A stretch of DNA of 64,000 nt, taken from contig CM077594.1 in the NCBI GenBank assembly GCA_039654915.1, positions 22,257,001-22,321,000 on the forward strand. The letters are read 5' to 3'. This DNA is from Aquilaria yunnanensis. Taxonomy: Eukaryota; Streptophyta; Magnoliopsida; Malvales; Thymelaeaceae. How positions within the stretch are numbered: the first letter of the stretch is position 1; each line of letters starts with the position of its first letter. The position numbers and the translations under genes were made by a program. The notes below the pieces were generated by a model, which saw only the letters and a list, made by a program, of their open reading frames with translations, was not told the origin of the DNA and ran no database searches. This document shows, in pieces, positions 33,570-45,430 of this stretch.

Positions 33570-34668
33570 TCATACTCACTCATATCTGGGTGAAAACGAA
33601 TCGGGTTCGCGGGTCGTGAAGCGGATCTTCTTTGATTCGGTATTCTCCGGCGTTGCTTGAGCGATCGGCGGCCTGAGATTTGCTCGGGTAGAGACGCGCG
33701 ACCTGCAGGAGGGATGAACGGTGGCCGGCGGCGTCGAGAACGGCGGGACAGAGGAGGGGACGATGGCTACGGCGCTCGTGCTTCGCTAAATCGGCGACGA
33801 GAATAGCGATGGGAGTGGCACTCGGCACGGTTGCGTGACGTCGAGGGAGCAGGGACGACTAGCGGCGGTGGAAGAAGGCTGGAGGCGTCAGGCAGCAAAG
33901 GGGAAAACCAGGGGTGGCGGCGGAGATCGGGAAAAGTTTAGGGTTTTTGGGTAGGCTAGCCAAAAGTTAGGGACTTAAGCCTGCAGTTCTCTCTTTTTCT
34001 GGCTGGGAGCTTAGGGTTACGAATTATTTTTTTTATGTCAACAGTGACCCATATTTATACTACGAGTCTTAGGTGAGATTAGCTAGGTTTTTCAAGGTTA
34101 AACTGATCCAAATTCAATTTGAAAATGTTTTGCTCAAAATACTAATTCAACTCCAGAAAAACTCTTGAGTTGCTGTTCAGCCCCAAACTCTATGCGAATT
34201 CTCAATTTCCCCCATTACTTCTCTAATTTGTCAATTAAACCCAAAACTTCCAGAATTTACCCAATTAGCCCAAATCTTCACAACTTTGACAGATTTGCAT
34301 CAAACTTTCCAATTTTGCCTAGAATCTTCTAAAATCCCTCGGTTTTCACCCAAACTTTTCCCTTTTTCCCTAAATTGACCCTACAAGACCTTTAGGACTC
34401 CAAATTAGCACCTAAACTAAATTAACTCTTATTTCTACCCTAGATGACCACTTTAAATTCTTAAAGATTTGTAGACCAAAATAATAATGTAACCTAAATG
34501 TGACTAGACCAACTAACTATATAAAACCTTAAAATGAAAAAAAATGACCCAAACTCCTAACAAATGACCAAATAGTCCCTAAAAATGAAAATAACCCTAA
34601 ACTAATTTTTTTAACCTAAAATTTAAACAAAAGTCAGTGCCCAGATAAAATTGGGTGTCAACAGGGAC

Positions 34669-35550
34669 TAAAATAATATTTTTATATGGAATACAATTAT
34701 GATATAGTATGGTATAACCTTTCCCTTTTTTTTTTTTGTTGCTATTTTGCATACCTTTGATGGCATCAAGTAATAGTGAGATAACAAGGGCACAAAAACC
34801 AAAAGAAACAGACTTAGACTTCAAAATTGTTAGGTAAATAGAAGTATTTTAATATTGCATATAAGTGTGACTCTTTAAATTTTCATTATTGCTAGAAAAT
34901 GAAATGGTTTCTGTTGTGAAAGAAAAGTATTTAAATCTGGTAAGCATTCCAGTAGATGAATCCAGGAGAAAAAACTAAGGAAAGCTTAAAATGGGCATGA
35001 TGAGATGATAAGAAAAAGTACACCACCATTTAAGAAAAAAAGGACTAAGAAGATAACACTTGAAAGAGATGAAATGGTCAGAGGCAAAAATCAAGCAAAT
35101 AAATGTGATGGGGTTACTGGAAGCCGAAATAAGATCCGTCAGGGGTAGAATACAAACATGAAAACACAAGTTAGAGTTGATGCAATGAGTAAGGGTAAAA
35201 AGAACATGAAAGAAAATAGTAACTCTAACGAAGAAAAAGATAGTAGTGGTTTGGAAGAAAGAAGGTTACAATTTTATTTTTTTTGTTAATAGCTACATCT
35301 AAAATAATGGTGTCTATGTTTAAAATTATGCTCGTTTGAGGTAACATCTAACAATTATAAAATGGTTGATTTTTCAAATTATCTTATTGGAGAACAATAG
35401 TGTCTATTGTTAGTCCAATGTCGTCTAACAGTGTTTAACATAGAAAAAGTATAATGAAGCTTAATTTTGTCTATTTTTTTGTGCTAAATTTGGTGCTGGT
35501 TATTGTTTAACACTATTATATGATTGTATGCCATGACTAATTATTGAATA
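34669..35550. other. AT-rich intergenic DNA, no feature recognised
   Basis: No credible gene. Short minus-strand frames (34597-34824, 34975-35169) have no motif. From about 35290 the DNA resembles intron sequence of the Ulp1-type Mutator elements further right ('ggtgtctatg', 'gtctaacagtgttta' words). Confidence 0.35.
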
Positions 35551-35553
35551 CAG

Positions 35554-36052
35554 GGTAAAATACATAAATAAGTGTTCAATGGGAGAGTTGATGAAGTTCT
35601 TAAACAAATTACTAGAAGAGAACACAATGCATTCAGAGAGAAAGGTGCAAGTAATATATGAAATGGGGTTTGACATTAAGTGCTCATATGTGAAGTGAGG
35701 AGTTGACTAAGTGGATAATTGCAAAGATAAACCCACTGGAGATGATTGCAAACCTTGGGAAGGGTAGATAAAGTTAATTGCTGATGATTTGCACTTGATT
35801 TTGGAGGTTCCTAATGGTGGTTCACATGTGGGGCCAGGTACATATAATGCTATGAAGGATGCTTTTGCTCCTAATTGGGAAGGGCATGTTTCTTCAAAAT
35901 GAGAGGGACCTTGCATAACAATGGTGGAGAAAGCTTTAATTACAAATGATGAAGTTTGTGATAAATTTAGAAGTTCAATGCTCCTATACTTGATGGCCCA
36001 TTTCCTTGTGCCCAAGAACTGATTGTGTGTCTTTAAAGACCTTGTAATACAT
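35554..36052 (+). pseudogene. N-terminal fragment of a Ulp1-type Mutator (MULE) protein
   Basis: After a cag acceptor at 35551-35553 the plus strand encodes (with a few stops and one shift) KVQVIYEMGFDIKCSYV, then DDLHLILEVPNGGSHVGPG, then EKALITNDEVCDKFRSSMLL and LMAHFLVPKN. This order matches the N-terminal plant-transposon domain found ahead of the Ulp1 protease in such elements. The counterpart in this window is on the minus strand at 45391-45000 (QVRVVEEMGFGELLKL, DNVRLILRILNGN). The protease part is not present downstream on this strand. It is either a truncated third element or was cut off by later insertion. The 102-codon minus frame at 35707-36015 is the shadow of this fragment. Confidence 0.6.
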
Positions 36053-36900
36053 TAGTGAATTGAATGAAATTCTAAAAATAAACTAGGTTGAGTTTATACT
36101 AAGAAGTCTTTGTCAAGGGATTCGCGAGTGGAAAGAAAGGAAGGAGATGAAAACTATTAATAGATGCCTTTTCTTCCTCTAGGTATTGAATGTATATGGA
36201 TTTACATCTTTAGTTTATTAAAGTAATTGATTGTGTGCATAAAAATTATTCTTTGGTTATGCAATTATTTGTTACAAGTAGATAATATGGAACAAGTTTC
36301 TAAATACTACATAGAATTCAAATAATCTGAAGAACAAGTGCTATTTATCAAATATTTCACACTAATTTAGTAGTCCAAATCCTATTATGTCTGCAGCTAA
36401 ATTTTAGATGTTCATTTTTGTTGCTCTTGTGTCTTACCTTTTGTTAATTTACATGCATGAGCGCCAAAGATATGTAAAAAATTTTGGTGTGCGCATATGT
36501 GGACTTATACACAATGGATGACATGAAATGAGGGGGGGAGATTTGGTTAGTTATAGTGTGTGTATGGAAAATCTTGTTTGGGGTAGTTAATATCTAATTA
36601 TATAATAATTTTTATTTTTCTCAAATTTTAATTTTTTATTTATGGCAATCAGGGTGGTGGACATTTCTTTTATGATTGCACTCTATTTTCCTTTTGATTT
36701 CACTCTATTTTCGTTCTCTTTTTTGTTTGCAATTTACATTTTGCACTCTCCATTATTTTTTGGTTTTTACTCCATCGTTGCTGGTATAGGTTTAAGATAG
36801 GAGTTCATACTTTTTTGGAAATATGCTATTGGATTTGAAGGAGTATCCAAATGAGCTAAATTTGGTACATAAATCGCAAAGGTATAATGAGGATGTTTTT

Positions 36901-36919
36901 GGGGGGGGGGGGGGGGGGG
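36901..36919 (+). repeat. Poly(G)19 mononucleotide run
   Basis: Nineteen uninterrupted G residues fall in the presumed first exon of FAR1 element A, where they would read as polyglycine. Such long G runs are rare in AT-rich plant DNA. The exact length is uncertain because G runs are sequenced poorly. Confidence 0.9.
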
Positions 36920-37160
36920 TAATGTTGGTTGCAACGGTGGTGATAGCGAAAATGAATTCGTTGTTGGTGATGATGTTCTTGGAGGTCATTTTGACTATGG
37001 TTTATTGTATGCAACTATATCATTTGCAAATTTGTTGTTGTTTTTTTTTTTTTATTTATGTATCTTAATTTAGTGAATGGAAGTTTTGGAGGTAGTTTGG
37101 ATGAAGGAGATGATCATGTTGTTGCAGGGGCAGGGGAACTAGGTGGGGGGTCAAACAAAT

Positions 37161-37690
37161 GTATGAAACTTTTTACATTTGTATTATTTTGTGAACATGT
37201 GATTGTTTGTGGATATATATTTTTATTAACTGTAGTACGTTTTTAATATGTATTTATATACACATATTATGTATGAAGCTGTTTTTTTATTATGTTATTC
37301 ATTTCTTTAACGTGTTTTTTTATTGTATGTAACTGTTTTGCATTTGTATTATTTTGTGGACATATAGTTGTTTGTGTGTATATATTTTTATTAATTCTAT
37401 TACATTTTTAAAATATATTTATCTGCACATATTATATATGACACTATTTTTTATTGTATTATTCATTTTTAACGTGTTTTGTTACTATTCTTATCTCATT
37501 TTAGTGTTTGAAGTTTTTTAGGTTGTTTGGATGGAAAAGAGGATCAAGTTATTATAATGGTGGGTAGGCAAGGTAATGGGAAAGATGAAGGTATGGAACT
37601 GGATTTTATTTTTTTATAACTTTTATTGTACTTGTGGTTGCTTGTGCATACTTCTTTATATATGTTACAGTTAATTTATGCATGCAGCTG
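37161..37690. repeat. Repeated intron-like units, period 164 bp, plus a partial third
   Basis: gtatgaaactttttacattt at 37161 recurs as gtatgtaactgttttgcattt at 37325 with the following 160 bp, including ttttattaa..gta.ta, cacatattat.tatga and ttcttt.aacgtgtttt. A shorter third relative starts gtatggaactgg at 37591. Each begins at what looks like a splice donor after an acidic/glycine-rich mini-exon (37070-37160 and 37505-37590), so an exon-intron module may have duplicated. Confidence 0.7.
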
Positions 37691-39850
37691 TTAATTGATT
37701 GTAAAACTCATTTATTTATTATGTTTCCATGTGCAAGTGGCATTGAAAAGTCTTCTTTGGAAGGCATTAGTTTCGAGAGTATAGAAGTTGCTTTTGCATT
37801 CTTCTGTAAACATGCAATTGAGAATGAGATCAAGGCCCATAGAAACAAAGTTTGGAAGAGGCATGATGTTTTGTATGCAGCTGAGTTTTGTTGTCACCAA
37901 GAAAAGGCTAAGAATTTTGTCAAGAATGATGAACGAGAAGCTACATATCAAATGCATACATTGTGATATGGTTGTGCTGCTCAAATCTAGTTTAAGTGTT
38001 ATGAAAAAGGGGCAATGGCTTTGTGTTCAGCATAACAAGAATCACGACCATCCTTTTATGCCAACTTAGATACGACATCTGCTTAATATAAGCAAAGAGA
38101 TGATGGAGGACCAATTTGGGACTTTGATATCACTAGCGAATAGTGACATTAGAATTATTGATATATATAGGGTTTTCAATAGTGAAACGGGTGGTACGAA
38201 GCAATCTGGTGTGAAAAAGAAAACGTTGTACAAAAAAGTTGTAACATTGATAACAGAGGTTGTTGTTAAAGGTGATGTTGCATTATTAGTTGACTATGTT
38301 AAGGAATGTGTCAAAGTTAATATCGATTCTTTCTAGATAAATAGAGGTGGATGATGTTGGGAGGTTAACCAATTTCTTCGTGCGTGATGGGAAAATGAAT
38401 GTAGATATACTTTTTTTGGGTGACCTAGTTTCTGTGGACACTTGTACCATAAAAATTGGTATAAAATGTTTTTATGTCCTAATTGTTGGGGCAAACCATT
38501 ATCGGTAGAACATAATGTTTAGATGTGCATTTCTCATGAAACAGAAAGCAAAGGCATTTGAATGGTTGTTGAAGACCTTGTTGCGAAGTATGGTTGGAAT
38601 TGAGCTCAAGACACTATTTTCAAATTAAGACAATGCATTCTTAAATGTGTTTGATAGTGTCTTCAAGGAAGCCGAGAATCGATTGTGTTTTCGCCATATA
38701 GTAGAGATGACACCCAACAAACTTTGTCATCTATGGTTCCAACTAGGCTTTCATTCCAAGTTTATGAAATGCCTTCATGATTGATGCGTTTGCCTGCTCG
38801 AATGATACTTGGTTAAAATCAGTTTGGCCGGTATGTGATTGGTGGGCTGTATGTCTATGCAAGGACATTTTCTTAGCATGTATTATTCTGTGAGTTTGTT
38901 GTGTGTATCTATGCATTAGTTGTATGTTCTATTGTTTCTGATTGTTAAATAATATGAATTTACTGTAGTGTAAATGTTTTTTTTCTATAAGTGTATTTTA
39001 TATTACTATTTTGTAAATGTATATTCCCATAAATGTATTGTAAGCTACCATTTTATAAATTTGTACAAGTACACTTGCCACACAAAAGAATGAGGGCACA
39101 AATAATGTATTGACTATGCTTGCCAATAAACAAATTGGGGTTGCTTGATGTCTTCAAAGCTATAAAGGTGCCGATAAAATAATGGAGGCACAATGAGCTT
39201 AAAACAAATATTTACAACTCTGGGAAGTATGAGGTTTTCCTTCCAAATGATATTTTGATTAACATGTCTAACATGTATAGTTTCAGACTATTCAAAGATT
39301 TTTATGAGCAATTTAGTGTTACATTCGATGCAAAATTGCAGCTTGTCAACACTTATGGTGGGGTTGACTATTATAATTTGTTGTTGGGCCATGGAGATCC
39401 TTGTTCAACACTAAAGACCGTTGAGTGTTTTTGTAAGTTCTCCAACCAAAAGGATTCTTGTGTTCTCATGCACTACAGGTTTTACATATTAGGGGCAAAG
39501 AAAAAATATCAGATAAGTACGTCTTGAAGGGATGGTGAAAGAATGCAAGGATATACTCGGATGGGTTAATGGGCTTTACAAGGGGACAAGAGCAGTAATA
39601 AAGGTTTTGTTGGCGCACAAACACAATGCGTAAGTGATTATATAAGTAGGAAATGTTTTGATAAAGGTTTTTAGTTGTTGAAACGTTTTGTACGTTAATT
39701 GGATGAGGATATTACTAAAACTTCTTCTCAAATGTATGGAACAAGGTCTTATATTAACGATCCCAAGTTAGTGAAAACCAACACCTTTGGGCGAAAGAGG
39801 ATGAAAAATGTTATTGAGAGGTTTCAAATGAAAACTAGGAAGAGAAAATA

Positions 39851-40659
39851 GTTTTCTTCATACATTGTCATTCTTGTATTTTTTTTTTTTTTTGCAAATA
39901 TGTATGACAGTTATGTTGGTACACTTGATTTGTTTTTCATTCACTTGCATTCCTTCTAATTTTCAAGAATACAAACAAGAATAATACAACACACATAGCC
40001 AATATTGGCTCAAGACATATTTTTCTAACTATCAATGAAGGTTTTTCTCCTCATATCTATGTTAAACATATTTTGTATATATGTTTCTTTTATGTATGTT
40101 ACTTGTCAAATAATGTATTTTTTGGTGTCTTTTCAAATTCCTTATGTATTAAGATATATCGAATATGTATTAACCTATTCACGGGTTGTACATTGGTGTA
40201 TTGTGGATATACCATTAACAAACGGCATGTTATGTATGATATTGCTTACAATATGTATGTGTATGTTTAAATGTTGCATTATCACGAGGATTGCAAATGG
40301 TAACTGAACTCATTCAAACACAACATATTCATTTGATGTGGTAATAAACCGTCACATAGAAAAATTCAAACATAAATTTAACTAAGGTTTCTGCTCTTCT
40401 AATAGATAGGATAAACAAATGCAAAGGGTCCCTACATAGTTTAACACTACTACTCTTCTTCTGCAACCGTGTTTGATTACTTTCAAACTTCCTCCCTTAG
40501 TTTGTTTGTCATGTCCTTTAGTACTATCGTTACAATTACCTGCTAATAGTATTTTGAAGCCTTGTCTTGCATTATAGATAATATGGAAATTAAGTTGTTA
40601 AAGCAAGTGCGAACAAATTTATGCACTTGAGTAAAGAACGATACACAAAGTTAACTTAC
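39851..40659. other. Spacer between convergent FAR1 (A) and Ulp1 (A) genes
   Basis: AT-rich, with no motif. The 90- and 65-codon frames at 40035-40307 overlap each other in AT-rich DNA and are Cys/Ile/Tyr-rich without similarity to known families. Convergent 3' ends of the two transposon genes would fall here. Confidence 0.35.
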
Positions 40660-43600
40660 TGGTCCAAGATCACTATCAAAATCTCCCCCTTCAAACAATT
40701 TCATATACTTCATTGCAAAAACTCTACTGTTCGTATTATTTAACAAGTATGCTTTCCCCTTCATTTTCTTCAAAGTTGGTGTGAAATGTTCGCACTCATA
40801 CACATTGAATGCAGTAGCTTTCAGGTGGTTTGTTGCTTTCAAATATTCCCAAAACAAGATACCCTGTAGACAAATAAGGAATAATAAGTAGTATGTGGTT
40901 GGTTGCTCATGTTAGGGAAACATTAAAAATTATTTGTACTTACCACCTGACCTTCCATCTCACCATAGTTACCCCATTTCTTAGCTAATTTGTTCAAGAC
41001 TTGTATGGCATCGACTTCAAAGTTAATGCATACGACAATGTAATGGTCATAATTCAAGATAGGTAAGAAAGCCCGACGGCAGATAAAACATCAACACAGA
41101 ATGATGCATAGCATTCACATGGCAACACAATTTACTAACAACAAACAATTAGAAAATACTATAGCACGTAGAACATATTCCTATACAGATACACAAACAA
41201 TGACTAGAAAATAGAAGCCACAAACGTGCAAAAGCATGCCATATCATATGAGATGAGTGTTGTAGCAGGGTTTGCTTCCATCCATTCCCTAGCTATTCCA
41301 CAAACTGAATAATTGTTCTCTCATTTTTACCCTTTTGTTCTTTAGTTCTATCCAAGCTAGGGTGGTATGTAAAAAAAAACGTACTAAATATTTAACACAT
41401 GAATTATGTTACATACTAATTGTGGCTTTAAATGTGCTTAAAAGTTGGAAATAACTTGCCCAAAAGTGTGGTGATAAGATAAACCATCTTGTTATACCCC
41501 ACTTTTGTTCTTTTGCATTTAGGACTAAGCACCACACCTCCATAACTATGATGTCAATTTCAGTTTTCGAATGTAGCATCATGAAGCTTTCATAGGACAC
41601 TACATGGCCTAGTAGATTATCATATAATAGTTGCCTGTTATAGGATAACAAATATCAAGCAAACCATTATTGTCAACCTGCCATTCAATTATAAGACAAG
41701 ATTATACCTAAAGTACCTAGAATAACAAAAAATAACTAATTTTCTTGCATATAAATCATATATAACCAAAATTAAAGTACACATAATATACACAAAATAA
41801 TACAATTGTGTACTGGGACCATAACCAATTTTGATGCAATGACCTATAGATGAAATTAATATTTAAGAAGTTTCTAAGTTCGAAAGTATTACGAAATCAA
41901 CAATTACAACATCAGGGTGTGGTAATTGGTTCCTCGGATCTTCCTTTCACATATCTTGCATGAATGGAAATTATAAATATGAAGCCTTACTTTTCTTACT
42001 TTTCTTCTGTTAGTGTTGTGCCCAAAAGCGAATCATGAGATGATTGTATTTTTGCACATTGAGTCATGATATTTTATTGAGGCATTAAGGCAGTAATTAT
42101 GTTTGTTGTTTTGTTTATGCGTAACGTAATAAACATAATTGTAACCCTAGAATAATGATATTCTTAAACGTCCCTAGTATAGTATTATTGTGGAGCGGGT
42201 TGCAATAATATATAATGACTAGCATATGTGAAGACTAATATGAGATATGTAGTCTACATATGGGTACAAGTTTGAGAACTTGTGTACTGGACCGACCCAC
42301 CATGAGAACACTTCATGGATCGTTATATGAGTGTCATAAGTGATTCTTATAGTGATCATGGTATATGTAGTCCTTTGACCTAAGATCATCAAGGTTCCCT
42401 ACATGTGAGTCATATACTTTGATACTTTCCTTTGTTGCTCGTAACTGAGTGAACTTGAAGGAGGTCATTGGGTATGTCACATATCATGCAGAGGGATTTG
42501 TATGATCAATATGGGATTTGTCCCTCCTATGTAACGAGAGTGATATCTTCGGGCCCCTTGATAGAGTAAGACTTAGAAAAATGCATGGCCATGCTCGGAT
42601 GAGTTGATATACGATATCAATGTTATCAGTTTAAGTTGGTCTACTCGGTAATCAAGAAACCAAAGATTGGGCTATACGAGAATGACACATTCCATGTCTC
42701 GTGCTTAGTCTTGATATCTTGGACAAAGGAACAATGACATATATCAGTGATGATCATAAAGGTTTAGTCGAACCACCGACAATCTTGTCACTTGGGTAGC
42801 AATGATGTGTTGCTAGACACCGCTCATTGCTTATGATCATAAATGTGATTTATGATCATTGCCAACGTGGTAAGAGCCTATTGGGTCGCACACATAGAGC
42901 TATTTGGATCATTAGAGTGCATGGGCTAATTATTTGGGTTATGGTTTCACTTTAATTTCGTATTAATAATGGGCCCAAGAGTTGAGCCATTATTAAGCCC
43001 GAAATTAAAGCCTAATTGGATTAGGGCTTTGAAACCCATTAGGCCTGGAAGTTGTGTCTCACTATAAATACAACTTTTAGTGATAAATTTGCAGGTCTCC
43101 TTGCCCTAGCCTCCCAAAAGGACAGCCGCACTCTTCTCTTGCAATTCCCTAGAGGACGCAAGCTAGCACTGCAAGCGCAAAAAAAATGTATCTGCTGGGA
43201 CGTGGTGGAAGCGTGGTGATCCCGAGAGGCTCGTGTGGATACCATAGAGAGCCTGAACACGTCAACTGTTCAAGTTTTGTGATTCGACTCTACAGTTGAG
43301 TGAGAGATCTCAACCAAAAATTAGGAATGACAATTTTCAAACACCCGGTTTATCCTGTTTCACTTGGATCCTGGAGGGTTTCGGTTAAATTCCACTGCAC
43401 TGTTTGGCTCCCGAAACCCAACATCTTCCTCACCAGACATTCCTGCTAAAAGTCCTCCACTTTCTTCTTTGCTTGCTCCTTTCTTCTACCCACCAACGGT
43501 TGAATATTACCTAGTGGTACTCTAATTATAATTGGCAGTGGTTACATTATCATATCCTCTCGTCAATACATTAAGCAGACAAAAACACGTAAAACTTTAA

Positions 43601-45430
43601 CAGAAACACACATAATTATGTACAGGATAACACAATTGCTTTTGTTTGTAACTTCCCGACGTTCTGTTTCCCTACGTACACTTTTATTTATATTGACATG
43701 AGTATCTGCCTCTAGTATGCTCAGGTCTCTTTGCTCATCATGCGCATGTTGTGGTTGCTCTTCTTCTGCCTACCCACTAATTGGAGCATTTTTACCTACA
43801 TCACAATTGAGAATGTGTAACATCATATGTTACATTTGGGTATATTATGTGTTAACCAATTCAAGTTCTGGTTACCTGTGCCACCTAGTAGTTGGCAGCA
43901 AGCCTGCATAATTTGATAAATCATTTCCAACAATTCATTCATGAACTAAATCAGCTATGAGCTGCTTACATTGTCCCCATACCTCATTTGTCTAAATGGT
44001 GCTAGCTCAATCTCCATCTGGGGGGAAATGACTGCTAGCCCTTTCTACTTGCCCACGGAACCTTTAGTATGCTTCATTGGCTTTTTTCCTATACTTGACC
44101 AATAGATCCACTTCCACTTCCCAAGTTCCATTATCCTTAATATTGTTTCCTTCCATGGCCCCACTCTTCTTAAGATTGTCTCCCTCCACGGTTCCACTCT
44201 TCCCTATATTATCTCCCTCTAGAATGCCAAATTCTTTCCCTTTACATTTTGTTACATTTTCATAATGTATACACACATACAAAGGTTGTTAGCATACTCA
44301 ATTCCAACAACTATCCATATTAATTGCCTAGTACGAATGCAATGAAAACTAACAAATCTTCATCTTCCATCACCTTGGCACTAGTGTTCTCCAAAAACTT
44401 GTGGATTGCTTCTGCTTCAATCTTGTCAAATTACTGAGCAACACAATCATTTTCAAAGCCTCCAAGTTTTGTCCTCTCCTTATATATCTGTTTGATCACT
44501 TTATCACGCACCCAATTACTTATATGTGCCAGCTCTCTTTTAATCTACTGACTAACTAATAGGAGAAGTTGATTAAGGTAATGCATCTGCATGTTTGGCA
44601 GAAAACATCACACATGTATGCACAATCATAATCATTATATACAAAAATGCTATAATTTAACACAAAAAATTTCCATACCCAGATATAAACATTGATAACA
44701 GTTTCATAGAAACATAATACATTTCAATACATATCAATTCTAGTTTCATGCAAAAATGCAACAATTTTACACAAAAAATGCTCCATAAACAAGTATTAGA
44801 CACACACTAAACATACTTACTTGCAGGAAAAGTAAACATTCATTCAACATTTGTAGTTTCACTTTGCCTTTCCATTTGTATACGACATTTACCAACTTGG
44901 AAAGTGTATATTAACAAAAATTCATGTCAGCCACATCATTTGAATCGTGCATGAACCTTAGGAACCTCAAACCACTCTATGCTCTGCTTGAAGGTTTCGA
45001 CAGCCTAGAAACAACACATACTAGGCTTGAAATGATCACTAGCTTTGTCATCTGTTTCTAGTGCATTGTCCAACTATGTCAGTAAGAGCCATCTTGCTTC
45101 TCGGACCAATAGCCTTGCCAGTCTGCCATAAATTCTTCCTATAATTCTATATGCTTGCTCGCCCCAATGGTAATATTACCATTTAGAATCCTTAGGATTA
45201 ATCTCACATTGTCCACCGATAGGTCTAGCCTCCTTGACCCTATACTCATTATCATATCCTCTAGATCTATCCTATCAGCTAGCCATTCAACCAACTCATT
45301 ACTTAGGAACCTACATTATAACTTTAGTAACTCACCAAATCCCATTTCCTCAACAACCCTAACTTGCTTATCCAATTTCAACATCTTCTAAACCTTCGCC
45401 ATTGGTCTCAGTGAACGCTTCATGTTAAAT
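40660..45430 (-). pseudogene. Ulp1 (C48 protease)-type Mutator gene, element A, split by a solo LTR
   Basis: Read on the minus strand: the N-terminal transposon domain at 45391-45000 (QVRVVEEMGFGELLKL, then VEWLADRIDLEDMIMSIGSR). A charged linker follows at 44282-44064 with repeats of LEGDNIGKSG/VEGDNLKKSG. Then comes a solo LTR (42008-43423). The start of the Ulp1 catalytic fold is at 41651-41409 (VVSYESFMMLHSKTEID, MEVWCLVLNAKEQK). The His segment is at about 41075-40930 (FLPILNYDHYIVVCINFEVD, then VLN where the family has VLD). The last exon, 40863-40660 (NSRVFAMKYMKLFEGGDF), ends at a GTAAGT donor. Where active family members have Asp-Cys-Gly-Val-Phe, this reads Asn-Ser-Arg-Val-Phe, so the catalytic Cys appears lost. 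Ulp1-like proteases cleave SUMO or related modifiers, and plant MULEs of the Kaonashi/CUMULE kind are known to carry them. Stops and the LTR make this copy non-functional. Confidence 0.75.
42008..43423 (+). mobile_element. Solo LTR, family A, copy 2 (1416 bp), TSD TCTTC
   Basis: It begins TGTTAGTGTTGTGCCC and ends CTCCCGAAACCCAACA, with the perfect duplication TCTTC at 42003-42007 and 43424-43428. It is the reverse complement of 1788-3215 over its full length with scattered substitutions. TATA at 43063-43070 (tataaata) orients it on the plus strand. It lies within the Ulp1 (A) pseudogene and therefore inserted after that element. The 73-codon minus frame at 43039-43260 corresponds to the plus frame at 1951-2133 of the other copy. 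Both are just antisense of U3/R sequence. Confidence 0.92.

Larger units (their letters stand above)
32472..34663 (-). mobile_element. Tat-type gypsy solo LTR (2.2 kb) carrying the inverted-repeat right arm
   Basis: On the minus strand the segment begins TGTTGACACCCAATTTTATC and ends GGTGGCAACTCCC...GTTGCTACA, so it has TG...CA ends. Flanks are GGGGC (32467-32471) and GGGAC (34664-34668), four of five bases matching. A TATA motif (agtataaatatggg on the minus strand near 34055) precedes a GC- and CpG-rich zone at 33590-33950, as in the leaders of Tat/Ogre/Retand LTRs. The start TGTTGACACC and the terminal 'tggcaactcc' word are also reminiscent of that group. There is no internal region or second LTR. 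Its middle is interrupted by the 313-bp inverted duplicate at 33257-33569. The 82-codon frame at 33580-33828 (minus) lies in the GC-rich leader and is not a gene. Confidence 0.7.
36823..39850 (+). pseudogene. FAR1/FRS-type Mutator transposase pseudogene (element A)
   Basis: A presumed first exon (36823-36900; NELNLVHKSQRYNED) resembles the first exon of the minus-strand copy at 56754. A FAR1 zinc-binding DNA-binding domain follows at 37760-38066: SFESIEVAFAFFCKHA, VWKRHDVLYAAEF, then after a frameshift KCIHCD and the HNKNHDHPF end. The linker DIYRVFNSETGG and KKKTLY is at 38155-38240. The MULE transposase core is at 38342-38800 (GRLTNFFVRDGK, FLGDLVSVDTCT, FRHIVEMTPNKLCHLW); the second catalytic Asp region reads SN-stop-DN. 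The SWIM zinc finger is at 39420-39530 (ECFCKFSNQK, then frameshifted FLCSHALQVL). The gene keeps exon-intron texture but has stops and at least four frameshifts. FAR1/FRS proteins descend from such transposases; this copy is clearly transposon-type and dead. Confidence 0.82.

Noticed and set aside
33580..33828. Arg/Pro/Ser-rich 82-codon minus frame in a GC-rich patch, resembling a first exon
   Set aside because: It lies in the R/U5 leader of a Tat-type solo LTR with TG...CA ends. GC-rich leaders commonly give such frames.
35707..36015. 102-codon minus-strand frame
   Set aside because: It is the shadow of a plus-strand Ulp1-MULE N-terminal fragment, which has recognisable family motifs while this frame has none.
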